The notes beneath the pieces are model-generated. The model did not search any database. It saw only the letters and a list, made by a program, of their open reading frames with translations, and was not told where the DNA came from. From positions 1-30,864 of the forward strand of contig JAWQRN010000353.1 of assembly GCA_033557685.1 (NCBI GenBank): a stretch of 30,864 bases of DNA, written 5' to 3'. The translations under genes and the position numbers were made by a program. Below, piece by piece: positions 19,900-29,130 of this stretch (position 1 is the first letter of the stretch; each line of letters begins with the position of its first letter). The DNA is from Sperchopsis tessellata (Eukaryota; Arthropoda; Insecta; Coleoptera; Hydrophilidae).

Positions 19900-21935
19900 A
19901 GTAAATGTTAATGATTAATTGCATTCATACAAAGCTTTCTACCTTTATTGCTATGAGGAAAATGTTAAGAATCATGAGAAGTATTTATTGTGTGTTATAA
20001 TAAACCAAAATTTGTGTAGAATATAATAAACAGAGCGATATCCGGCAGATGCAAGTCCCACTACCACATCTCCTTCCTGTGACAGTTTTAATGATTTGTT
20101 CTGTACTGATGGAACTTTCACAGTTCAAAATATCCCACCCTCTGATATATCGCCTACATCATTAATGAGGTCTTCACTTTCTTCACAAAACTCTTTTTCT
20201 GTACCCAACAAATGAAACTGAGATAGAGAGTTTAATTAAATCATGGATACATAAGTGTATGAAGGATATATTTGGAATGAGTACTATTATGCTGAGTAGA
20301 GTTGTCTCGTTAATATCGAAAGTCCAAGTAGATGCATTTATTGCTTGTTTTGAAGAAGGAATTTTTCCAGATTTTCCGAAGTTGGCCAATGTGGTCTCTT
20401 TATGTAAAAAGGGAGATGCTTCTGATCCTACTACCTCTGACCAGTGTTGATTCTTCCAGTAATATCAGGCATGGCGGAGGTACTCTCTGTTCTGTTGTCT
20501 TCCTCCCAAACCATCAATATGGTTTCTAAGGAGGAGAGGAATACATCACAGGCTGTAATCACATTGATAATTTAAGTATGTGAATTAAGTAATGTATTTG
20601 ATTGCATGAACCTTATATTTTTCCTTTAAGAAATTCAGTACTATGGCATCAGGGGTTGATAGCAGGAGCTTTTTTGAAATTACCTACAAGATAGAAAGAA
20701 AGTTGTCCAAGTGAACTAAAGTCTGTTGTAGGTGAGGAGCATCACATGTGAAGTTGCATTGGTGACTTGTTGGGACTTATGTTTTTATTCTTTTCAGTAA
20801 TGAATTGCCTACCAACACACCCGGTGAAATAATTCATTATGCTGTTGACATAACTTTGTATGCGTGTGACCAAAATCCAGATATGATGTCACAAAAATGA
20901 TACTGATCGATGGATAGGCAAATGACTGATTCAATGCATATTCATTTTTACTCAATAATGAGAAAATTGCAATTCATTTTACTAGCAATAGAAACAACAT
21001 TTCTATAAATATATTTTCAGCTACGATCCTGGGTTAATATATATATATATATATGGATTCACGCCTAACATATCGAATACCTGGCTCTGATTCTATCTAG
21101 TTGCAGGCAATAAGACACATAAGAACTTGAATAAATATTGAAATAGCTGTGATGGTATATCAGACATTATTCCACTGTAGAATGGTATATGGAGTGGAAC
21201 TGTGTGGGGGGGGGGGACGTTTGCATGCAGATCAAATTTTGGTACTACTAAATTAGCAGTGCTTTCCATAGAAGGTGTATCAGTCAGAATTCAAGGCTGT
21301 CCACTGTAAAGTACAGCTGATGAAGGCGAAATTGATGTGTGTGAAGGTACATAGCAGGGGTGAGTTTGATTTTATTGAACTTAGGAAATACTGCAAATTT
21401 CCATATACTAAGTCATCAAATAGAAATGACTTCTTATAAATACCAGCATAAGAGGCTATTTAATAAATTTCCTTTGGAATGGAGGCATTTAAATGTTATT
21501 CTTTTCAAACAGACAATTAGAAAGTTCCTCATAGAAATAGCTTTTTATAGTGTGAATAAATTTATACAATATCAATTTTAAGTTCCTGCATGTGGTCTAC
21601 TGTTTTTTTAGAACTGTTGGTTGAATCACTGTAGTTTGTGTCTGCTGCTAATATTCTGCTTGATTGACTATAAAACAACTTGAGTGTAGCGGATATTTAT
21701 TTTGATGTTGAACATAGCAGATGAGCCATAAGAATGATACGTCTATACAGGCAGGTTAGAAAACCATCTACACATGCAAATTTGCTTCTGTGCAGGGGCG
21801 AACATAACAGTGCGCTAAATACAAATTATATCTACTATGTAACAAGAAGTAATGTTGGCTGTTGACCTTTCTACATTAAAATATTGACATTTTATGTACT
21901 GTATTTTGTTAACTAGTAAAATAAAGTTTTCTTCT
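19900..21935 (+). mobile_element. Jockey-like LINE remnant, ORF2 RT to C-terminus and 3' UTR
   Basis: Plus strand, several frames. CDSFNDLFCTDGTFTVQNIP (20083-20142) and LSSQNSFSVPNK (20175-20210) are the pre-RT linker. EGIFPDFPKLANVVSLCKKG (20356-20415) matches GxFPxxLKxAxVxPLxKKGD. GFLRRRGIHH near 20520 is the G-F-R-x-x-R-S-T block. FILFSNELPTNTPGE (20780-20827) precedes the active site, which reads YAVDITLYACD (20838-20870): A-D-D has become A-V-D. TLFHCRMVYGVELCGG (21160-21210) and KRLFNKFPLEWRHLN with AFYSVNKFIQYQF (21448-21581) are the C-terminus. The following 350 bp, ending with AATAAAG-like words near 21920, would be the 3' UTR. It is inactive through stops, frameshifts and loss of one catalytic Asp. 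An 11-G run at about 21206 lies inside it. Confidence 0.85.
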
Positions 21936-22316
21936 GCTATCCAGTTATTTTATTTTTTTATTTTGAATTGCATTTTACAGCCTCACGGACAAGTGTGTTA
22001 ATTCTCTGCATATTAGTAAAGTGAATTTTAGGGATGTTTACTGTTTTTCTACTAAGTGTATTATGCTTGTGTTATGTTCCGAAATTTAATACCATTGATC
22101 TGTATAAATTGTCAATAAATTTAAATCCAACCATTCATTACTCTACATCAGACATTTTTCTTCTGCCCATTATAATTAGGGATGTATGGTTCGCAAAGGA
22201 TATACGCCTGTCATTTATTTCCATATTTGCTAAATCATATATCATATATTGTACTCCTATTACAGAAAGCTTTTTGAATGTGCCTTATAGAAAATAATGC
22301 AGTTATTTTGTACATA
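21936..22316. other. Unassigned stretch before the DNA transposon
   Basis: An 87-codon plus ORF (22034-22297) is hydrophobic and without family resemblance; it is probably chance. Nothing else is visible. Confidence 0.35.
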
Positions 22317-23161
22317 AAGGTGTCCCAACAAGAGCGGAAAATTTAAATTTGGCGCCAATTTTGCTGTTGTGCTTTGACAGGCATTATGACAGTTCAGTGG
22401 TAGACAGTCCATCATTATTGAAAATAGATCGTTATTCGACACAAGAACGCATTCACAAATTGCGTCAAATTTTTGGAAATCAAAATGTGCCAAGTGCATC
22501 AATTGTGAAGAGAATAATTGAAAAATTCAAGGAGACTGGGTCGATAAGAAGGATATGCATCCCTAAAGTGTCACTGTTTGGCGTGGATTTTGGGTTGGAG
22601 GCATCATTGGACTATTTTTCTTCAAAGACGCTGCCGGGAATGCACAAACATTCAATGGTGAACGAACGGTGCTGGGGCCGGGGCATGATAACCCAGTTGT
22701 TTTTGCCTCAAATGTATGGTATGGATCTCGAAGACATGTGGTTCCAACAGGATGGTGCCACTTGCCGCACATCACGTGAAACAATTATTATTGCACGAGA
22801 CATTCCCTGGTCGTGTAATCTCCCGTTTGGATGACCAGACTTGGCCGCTTAGATCGTGCAATTTAATGCCTTTGGACTTCTTTCACTGGGGTTTTTTGAA
22901 GTCTATAGTTTATGTCAACAACCCCATGACCACCCAAGACTTGAAGGCGGAGATTAGACGTATCACTGAAATCCAGCCACAGTTAGCCAAACCGTGATTG
23001 AAAATTTCATCAAAAGAATGCAAATGTGCCAGCAAAGCCGAGGAGGGCATTTATCAGATGTGTTGTTCCATACATAATTCCCACATGTCTACTTTATGAT
23101 TAAATAAAAAATTCTGTATTTTCTCTTTTATTTAAAATTTTAATTTTCCGGGGGACACCTT
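22317..23161 (+). mobile_element. Internally deleted Tc1/mariner-type transposon with DDE transposase remnant
   Basis: The ends are AAGGTGTCCC (22317-22326) and GGGACACCTT (23152-23161), exact 10-bp inverted repeats. If the repeat is read one base shorter, TAA flanks both sides. The coding remnant starts IDRYSTQERIHKLRQIFGN (about 22420), then APS-like VPSASIVKRIIEKFKETGSI, the helix-turn-helix region. The sequence then jumps directly to VSLFGVDFG (family VTVWCGLWAGG), so the middle, including the first catalytic Asp, is deleted. Second-Asp block: MYGMDLEDMWFQQDGATC (22711-22764). After a frameshift: ETFPGRVISRLDDQTWPLRS, LMPLDFFHWGFLKS and TTQDLKAEIRR. The C-terminal CQQSRGGHLSDVLFHT is at 23020-23068. 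It is nonautonomous and about 845 bp, shorter than an intact element of this kind. Confidence 0.88.
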
Positions 23162-23772
23162 AAGCTATATAATCGTGTAAATGTATTTTGTTTAATATAA
23201 TTTATAGCAGCGGCTTATTTTTAAATGTAGATAAAAAATATTAGTGTTTGCTAAAAGTTAATATATTTCTAAATATTATTAAATGACAATTGTAATCTTT
23301 GTAATTGCATAAGTAAAGTTATTTATTTGCAATTAGAGCTGTTTTCATTTATATTTTTATTAGAGTTCTGTATCTTTATTTTTTTACATCTATCTGAATG
23401 CTCGTGCAGTATGTAAGCTCTGTGCGCAATATTAAATTTGTTTGTTAAAATATAGCTTTTACTGTAAATATCTTAATGCCCATAATAAAATCTGTTTTAA
23501 AAGAAATTAAAGCTTTTGTATCGATAGTAAAGAGAAAGCAAACATTATTTAATTTTTGAGCATATATGAATTTGAATTGCACATATTTTGTATGTATATT
23601 TGTCAATGTTATTAAATATTTTTATAATCCAATAAAAGTTGATTTAGAAGAATCACCCCAACACATGAATTTGACCAATATTAATTTATAAAACACAGCA
23701 CATAGCTTAACAATAAATATTTAAATTATATACTCCTGAATACCATCTAACAGGAAATAATGATTAAGATAT
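23162..23772. other. AT-rich intron, nothing recognised
   Basis: Low-complexity A/T sequence with no ORF, repeat or structured motif that stands out. Confidence 0.4.
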
Positions 23773-23927
23773 TATACTAATTGGGTATGAATATTGTTTC
23801 CGAGTGGAAACCGTGTAGAGGCTCTGATAAGTCTTATCAGAGCCTCTACACGGTTTCCCACCGGAAACAATATTCATACAGATAATAACCGTGGAAGTCT
23901 ATTACATTTAATATACTAATTGGGTAT
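23773..23927 (+). mobile_element. Hairpin element, copy 1, with 16-bp target-site duplication
   Basis: A palindrome with 46-nt arms (23786-23831 and 23833-23878) closes on a single T at 23832. It is followed by a non-palindromic tail CAGATAATAACCGTGGAAG...TTACATTTAA to 23911. TATACTAATTGGGTAT occurs immediately before (23773-23788) and after (23912-23927), marking an insertion of about 125 bp. The arms carry GTTTCC, GGAAAC and GTGTAGAGGCTCTGATAAG. There is no poly(A), no ORF, and the inverted arms are not both terminal, so it fits neither a normal SINE nor a normal MITE. A second copy lies at 26218-26350. Confidence 0.85.
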
Positions 23928-24374
23928 TTGTATTTAATAAACAATATTGATATTGTATAATTTATCTGCTTTGGTGAATAAGGTTGCCGAAAATTATATT
24001 TTTGTATGTCTTAATGTTTTTTTATTTTCAATTGAAATATAGTTGTGTTTTGTTTCATTGTGTAGTTGTATAATTTGTGTAATGTAATGCAAATCAAATT
24101 AAATACCTAATTATAATAAAATAATTATATATGTAGAAATGTGCTATTACAACAATATTTATTTTCAACACTCAACAACTGAGTTCGGTCGTTGATTCTT
24201 GAACTGATAAAAATATAGCTACTCCGTACTCGACAAAATTCTTGCGAGTTGAGTAAGTAAATTCTATAAAAACTTAATTTTTTCAGTAGTTACATCCAGT
24301 TCTAATAAAACTTTGGTTTTAATTTTCATGCATTTTGTTTGTCACTAACTGAATATTATAAATCAAAACATTAA

Positions 24375-24418
<44 letters not shown>

Positions 24419-25675
24419 TATAACGTAACAGCAACAGTGCTTAAACTTGTGTTTGAGCAACAATGCAGTTAGATTTTTATTTAAGTAGACCACTTGGATT
24501 GTAAGGTAAATAACTGACAATTGTGGTTGGTCTTGATCCAAATTGACTATTCCTTAAAGGGGAGAACTGTCTGAATTTGGACTAGTAGAACACACACACG
24601 TAATGAAAATGACAATAAAGGTATAGCTGTGCATTCGATGAATGAAATCTCCTTGAATTGGTAAAGCAAAACATATCTTTCAAATTTATTTGCAAATACG
24701 TTTGCTATCTGGACTAGTTGATTATTAAGTTTCGTGATTAGTGAATTCGTTTTATAGAATAACTTTAATTATGATTCAATACTATCAATATATAAAAAAA
24801 AATCTACGATATCACTTTTATATTGTCCACATTATCGACTTCATCCAAGAAACACAGAATCTGGGCATTATTTCCATTGGTTTAATAATGTATCAAAACT
24901 ACTGAATACGTCTGATATAAAAATATGAATCGGCGATTTGCTACAAACATTAGAAGCGGCCTTGCATTTGTTTTTGGCTAAACTAAGGAGGTACAATATC
25001 AAATAAAAACATATAATAAACTCCTTTTTCATGATTTATAACTGAATTTGTTATGTTTAGATTTTAATAAACTACCATCATCATTTTTTATTTAACGACA
25101 GACAGAATAAAGTATTAATTTTCCAAATCTTCCTAATTCTTTTAGTTGAGAAATACTTTCCATTAATTCCATATGGTTCATCAACATTTTTTTATCATTT
25201 CAAAATGAATTTTCTGAAACTTTACGAGTGACCCCTTTAATGTTTTCTAGCACTGCAAATAAAAGATAGTAAATGATAGTTAGGTCGGAGGAAACATTGA
25301 AGAGGTTAGTGAATGTACATATTTATTTGAGAAGTCAATTCACAAGAAATAGCTATTTTTGTATATGAAAAGATACGAGAGGTGAAACCTGAATGTTGTA
25401 ATATAAAAAAGCTTAGTCGTTTCAGTTCTGATATATGATAGTGAAAATGGCACAAGATTTGAAAGGCATGAACGGGATTATCTCAATAAATGTATAAAAT
25501 AAAAAAATGAGGTGGTTGATCACTTGCAAAATGTTTGGGTAGAACTACATTAGATTACTCTTCATAGTGATCAAATTTGTCATTTATGGTATTTGTGTAT
25601 CATATAATATATTCTATTTTTCATAAGTTCTGATAAAATTAATTTATTTTAAATTAAATAATTTTTAATTTTTAG
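23928..25675. other. End of intron 1: AT-rich, with one microsatellite
   Basis: Apart from the (AT)n tract at 24374-24422 no feature is recognised. The last 60 bases are T/A-rich and lead into the TTTTTAG acceptor. Confidence 0.45.
24374..24422. repeat. (AT)n microsatellite
   Basis: About 49 bp of alternating A and T with one G interruption at 24400. Confidence 0.95.
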
Positions 25676-25844
25676 GTATGAACATCAGGAAATAGCTTTA
25701 AACTGTGGCACTATGCTAAGGGAGTGTGCGAGATATGAAGCACTGGCCAAAATAATGTTGTACTCGGATGACTTTTATAATTTCTTTACATATGTTGAAG
25801 TTTCTACATTTGACATCGCATCTGATGCGTTTTCAACTTTTAAG
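25676..25844 (+). CDS. Mo25: Mo25/CAB39, second coding exon
   Basis: Following the acceptor TTTTTAG, the exon completes the split Gly codon and encodes YEHQEIALNCGTMLREC, then ARYEALAKIMLYSDDFYNFF and YVEVSTFDIASDAFSTFK, closely matching the armadillo-like repeats of Mo25 after ...LMTG. This is one end of the helical scaffold that supports kinase binding. It ends AAG|GTAAAT at 25844 in phase 0. The following residues of the family (starting DLLTRHKLL) are not found in the remaining 5 kb, so the third coding exon is outside the window. No disabling change is seen; exon 1 plus exon 2 give about 186 residues of the expected 340 or so. Confidence 0.96.
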
Positions 25845-25914
25845 GTAAATCCCATTATCTAGATAGTGTATATACCATAAAAAGTTTCCACCCAGAAATA
25901 CCTGTCCTATAGAT

Positions 25915-26735
25915 AGTCTATGTCTAACTGTATGTTGGGTTTGTCATTAGAACTTCGCGTCACTTTTCTGATACAAGTGCTTTACTTTCCCTATATTATG
26001 CATTTGTTTGGTCAATAGTTCAGTATTGTTCCATCATATGAAATCAATTTTATAGCAAGTATGAGCTACTCCTTGAAAACACCCAATGAAAATTTTTAAA
26101 GTACCTACATCTACGTGAAGCTCATTTCCGGATCACGGGTTTCCTAATGATGCTTTTTGACATGTTTCAAGTGACCTCATTGAAGAGCCGTCGTAAGTGC
26201 ATAGATTTAGTATACTTTATGAATGTTCTTTCCGGATGGAAACCGTGTAGAGGCTCTGACAAGTGCCAATGTTTGTCAGAGCCTCTACACGGCGGTTTCC
26301 ACCTGGAAACAACATTCATACAGATACTAACCGTGGAAGTCTATTACATGTAGTATACTTGTTCAAACTCCTCCGTAATTCGGTGGATGATCCCATACTC
26401 GTCTCAAAAATTAACTTCCACTTTCTGATTATCTCCATACGTCACCACAGTTTATTTTATCTACCTCATGTTTGAACAAATCTACTCATTAATTCACCTA
26501 TCTACAGGATGTGTACAACCTTCCATACCATTCGGGAATCAACTGACCTTTTTTATATTTTCTTAACTCAGTTTTTATCATTATTGAAAAGCAAATTCTC
26601 AAATGGTAATTGACTTGCTTATGTATATATAATTAAGGCAAATACTGTAATATACTATGTAAATTGTGTAAGTGCCTACTTTATAAATGGACTTCGGCCT
26701 TTAGAGTAGTTGAATAAATAAATAAATAATTAAGT
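25915..26735 (+). mobile_element. LINE 3' end interrupted by a hairpin element
   Basis: This is a 5'-truncated LINE. CWVCH, then TSALLSLYYAFVWSIVQYCS, NQFYSKYELLLENTQ and LKSRRKCIDL (25930-26210) are the ORF2 C-terminal segment (family YFALVRSxLEYAS...W, ...LxxRRxxxD). After the hairpin insertion it continues VYLFKLLRNSVDDPILVSKI (26354-26410) and SPIYRM (about 26494-26511). The 3' UTR ends GGACTTCGGCCTTTAGAG with (AATA)n at 26712-26728, typical of LINE tails made of short repeats. Three stops are seen in the frame. This copy shows which sequence was present before the hairpin element landed. Confidence 0.85.
26208..26360 (+). mobile_element. Hairpin element, copy 2, with 10-bp target-site duplication
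   Basis: TAGTATACTT occurs at 26208-26217 and 26351-26360, bracketing an insertion at 26218-26350. The hairpin arms run 26218-26260 and about 26275-26320 around the loop TGCCAAT, followed by the same tail as copy 1 (CAGATACTAACCGTGGAAGTCTATTACATG). Removing the insertion plus one duplication rejoins the LINE frame as ...IDLVYLFKLL, the family consensus layout. This proves the boundaries and that the duplication was created on insertion. The right arm has two extra bases (GG at about 26291-26294) relative to copy 1. Confidence 0.9.
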
Positions 26736-26740
26736 AAATA

Positions 26741-27400
26741 TATATCTTTTCGGGGAGGGAACACGTCAACAGTCGAGATTGATAGCTTCGTTTGCATTTT
26801 TCAAGAAATGTTGGGATGATATTGTTCCCAAAGAATTGGGTCATTGTGTTATAATTAAATCTGCCCAGAAAATTCTCCACCCTTCTGGTATTTCAGATGT
26901 CAATTGAATTTGTGTGGATACGAATTTTTCCAGAGTACAATGAGTATGAAACATTTTGATAAAATTAATCATGTCACTTTTGCTTCTTACAAGATTTGAC
27001 AGTTTCATCAGATGTAACGAGTTCTTAAATAATTCTAAAATTTAATAATTTAGTGATGAATTTGTCATTTAATGTCCTCACACCTGAAAAATCTTGTGTC
27101 CCTTCAAAAGGCTTATATTTTAAGTTGGCATCAAAACTTGTTTTAGTTATGGTCATAATTTCCAGTGTCGAAAATAACGTACGAAGTTTACCAACAGAAA
27201 TATCATATAGAATCAGCATGAAACTGCTTTCCCACATATTGGCCTTATTCCTCACCTCATTGCTGAGCAAATTACTGGGACTATCTCAAAACCAAGTTAC
27301 GAAACTCTTCTTCTCGTCTACTTTTACTCTCATACCATTTCTGGTGTCGAGGTATCCATACTCAATTCTTACAGAAAACTCTCCCCTGGCAGCATCATCC
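26741..27400. other. Unassigned intron sequence
   Basis: A minus ORF of 81 codons (27025-27270) is open but unlike any family I recognise; it may be the outer end of the following LINE or of another element. Nothing else is visible. Confidence 0.3.
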
Positions 27401-27429
27401 TCTTCGCTTGATCCAGAAAAATTCCCCTG

Positions 27430-29130
27430 CTCTTCACTGTCCTTCCTTGACTCTACTGCAAAGTAACCTTTGGTTGTCCTCTACGTCCATTTCATCCTGA
27501 CTCCAGTACCTTCTTAAGCAAAAGACCTCCCGTCCTCATCACATCTCCAAACCAAAACTCTCTTCAAGAGTTTAATTTATAATTTTCTTCTCATTTCTTA
27601 TTCAACCTCTTCTTGTTACTCCAGCCACTCATCTCAAGTACCTCATCTACACAGTCTGCAATCTACTAAGATCTCTGTCCCTCAGCACCTCTATTATTAA
27701 AAAAACCTTGCTTAATGCGTGTAATAGTCTTGCCCCCCATCAATTCTAGCACTCAACTCCTCACTCGGTTTTCCATCTCCTTCTAATATCACCTTCAGAT
27801 ACTTAAAAGAATCTACTTGATCCAGCACCACATCACCCATTTTTATTGTCACTTGTTTCACGTCCCTTGAGATCATCATTAGTAAGGCACTGATTACCAT
27901 ATCCATACATTGAAATTCCTCTGTCCAACAATTTTTCATTGAGATGCTCCTTTCAGATTTTGCCACCAACACTGTCATCAGCAAAGATCTACTCCCAGCA
28001 ATAATCTGCACCAATTTTCTATAACTTACCACAAACTTTCCACTTCATTATAAGTAAAAACAGCAGTAGACACTATATGGCGTCCTATTTGATACGCTTA
28101 GTTATAAGTTTTTTGGAAACTGCATTTCCCACCCTCAAATAATTTCTTATATTCCTATATAATACCTTTATAGCCTCAATTAGTTCTGAACCTACATTTC
28201 TCTTATCCAGGATGTTGTATTGCCTCACTTTATAAATCAGATCAAATTCCAGATCCAAGAAACATAGGTGCACCTCTGTATCATGATTGTACAGTATTTT
28301 TAATATTATCAAAATTTTATTTTTCAACATAGGAACCATTAATGCTTACACACTTATTCCAACTTTTTTCTCATAACGCCATGTCTTGGACAAAAAATGT
28401 TTGCTTATGTCAAAATTTAACTTGTAAATAGGACGGTTTCTTTCCCCAGTTTTTTCTCTTATGGATATTCTTTGGGTTATTGCCTTCTTTCGATAGAAAT
28501 TTCATAACGCTCTTGTGTTCAAGTTTTAAGGTACTCATTTTTGCACATTTAACTCTGTATAGAAATAATAAATGTTGAGCAATTTGAACCAAGCTTTGAG
28601 GTTACACTCTAAAATATTACAGAGACTTTACATAACAAAAATATAGCAATAACATTTTGTTTCCATAGCTAGGTAGATAAGATAACAAATTCCCCTCGTA
28701 TGGTGTTTCAATTCAGTGTCTCATGACAGAAATACTATCATGTCTAAATTCACGCTGTTCCTCCTTAAATTTCAAACCAACATTCCTTCATAGCCTGCTC
28801 TCCAATATCCTCTCATATAACTTTTCAACATTGCCCAGAAAATGTTACACCTCGGTAATTGTGCATTTCTTTGCTATCTCCCCTATAGATAGGGGCAATT
28901 ATTCCCACCTCCCAGTCCCATGGTACTTCTCTGTCCTTCCGTGCCCTATTCGTAATACACCTCACCAGCTTATTTCTTTTCTCTCTCATAAACTTAGCTT
29001 TTCCGAATTTATCTTTCTGCTTTGCACAACCTTAGATTCTAAGTACCATTATGATATCATTCCTTACTATTTCATCATTACTATTATTTTCTTCTCCTTC
29101 ATTCTTTCAAACTCTTGCCATTTTCTAGAA
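27430..29130 (-). mobile_element. Non-LTR retrotransposon ORF2 remnant (GRRGRPK-tailed class)
   Basis: Minus strand from 29130: an alpha-helical lead (about 29110), then NKLVRCITNRARKDREVPWD with WEVGIIAPIYRGDSK and NYRGVTF (28985-28840), RT block 1 (family WxxxxIxPIYKKGDxxxxxNYRGI). The frame then runs into an inserted mariner remnant. RT resumes with NHDTEVHLCFLDLEFDLIYK (28290-28232), LDKRNVGSELIEAIKVLYRN (28215-28155) and the intact active site IFADDSV (27990-27965). VVLDQVDSFKYLKVILEGDG (27833-27774) and MRYLR with GVTRR (27640-27600) follow, then a GRRGQPK-like tail near 27490. Frameshifts and stops are frequent. This tail and the FKYL block separate it from the Jockey-like copies. Confidence 0.82.
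28300..28610 (-). mobile_element. Internally deleted mariner (SETMAR-type) nested in the LINE
   Basis: Minus strand from 28540: KLEHKSVMKFLSKEGNNPKN, then IHKR and KPSYLQVKF, the N-terminal DNA-binding start of SETMAR-type mariner transposases. It then jumps, within about 30 bases, to FVQDMAL*EKSWNKCVSING and YVEK with a stop (28390-28317), which is the extreme C-terminus of the same family. Nearly the whole catalytic domain is therefore deleted. LINE RT coding sequence lies on both sides, so this mariner inserted into the LINE. Exact terminal repeats and the TA duplication could not be fixed by eye. Confidence 0.78.

Larger units (their letters stand above)
6338..25675 (+). other. Mo25 intron 1 (19,338 bp), filled with transposon relics
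   Basis: The donor is GG|GTTAGT at 6338, and the acceptor is ATTTTTAG|G at 25674-25675 after a T-rich tract. Joining the exons restores a Gly codon split after its second base and continues directly into YEHQEIALNCGTMLREC, as expected for Mo25. The first 2 kb is AT-rich and free of recognisable transposons; most insertions lie at 8.5-23.9 kb. They occur on both strands, so none shows an obvious functional link to the gene. Confidence 0.93.

Noticed and set aside
21036..21054. Short (TA)n run as a distinct feature
   Set aside because: Under 20 bp and inside a LINE remnant; not informative.
21316..21336. CTGATGAAGGCGAAATTG on plus as a hammerhead
   Set aside because: Only four bases separate the two core boxes, so no stem II can form; it falls in the worn C-terminal coding part of a LINE.
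23820..23878. Hammerhead core within the hairpin element (CTGATAAG with GGAAAC)
   Set aside because: The box needs CUGANGA, but both copies read CUGAUAA or CUGACAA, and the spacing does not allow the usual stems.
27053..27466. 137-codon plus ORF
   Set aside because: Its right part is the complement of LINE C-terminal coding sequence on minus, and it has no motif of its own.
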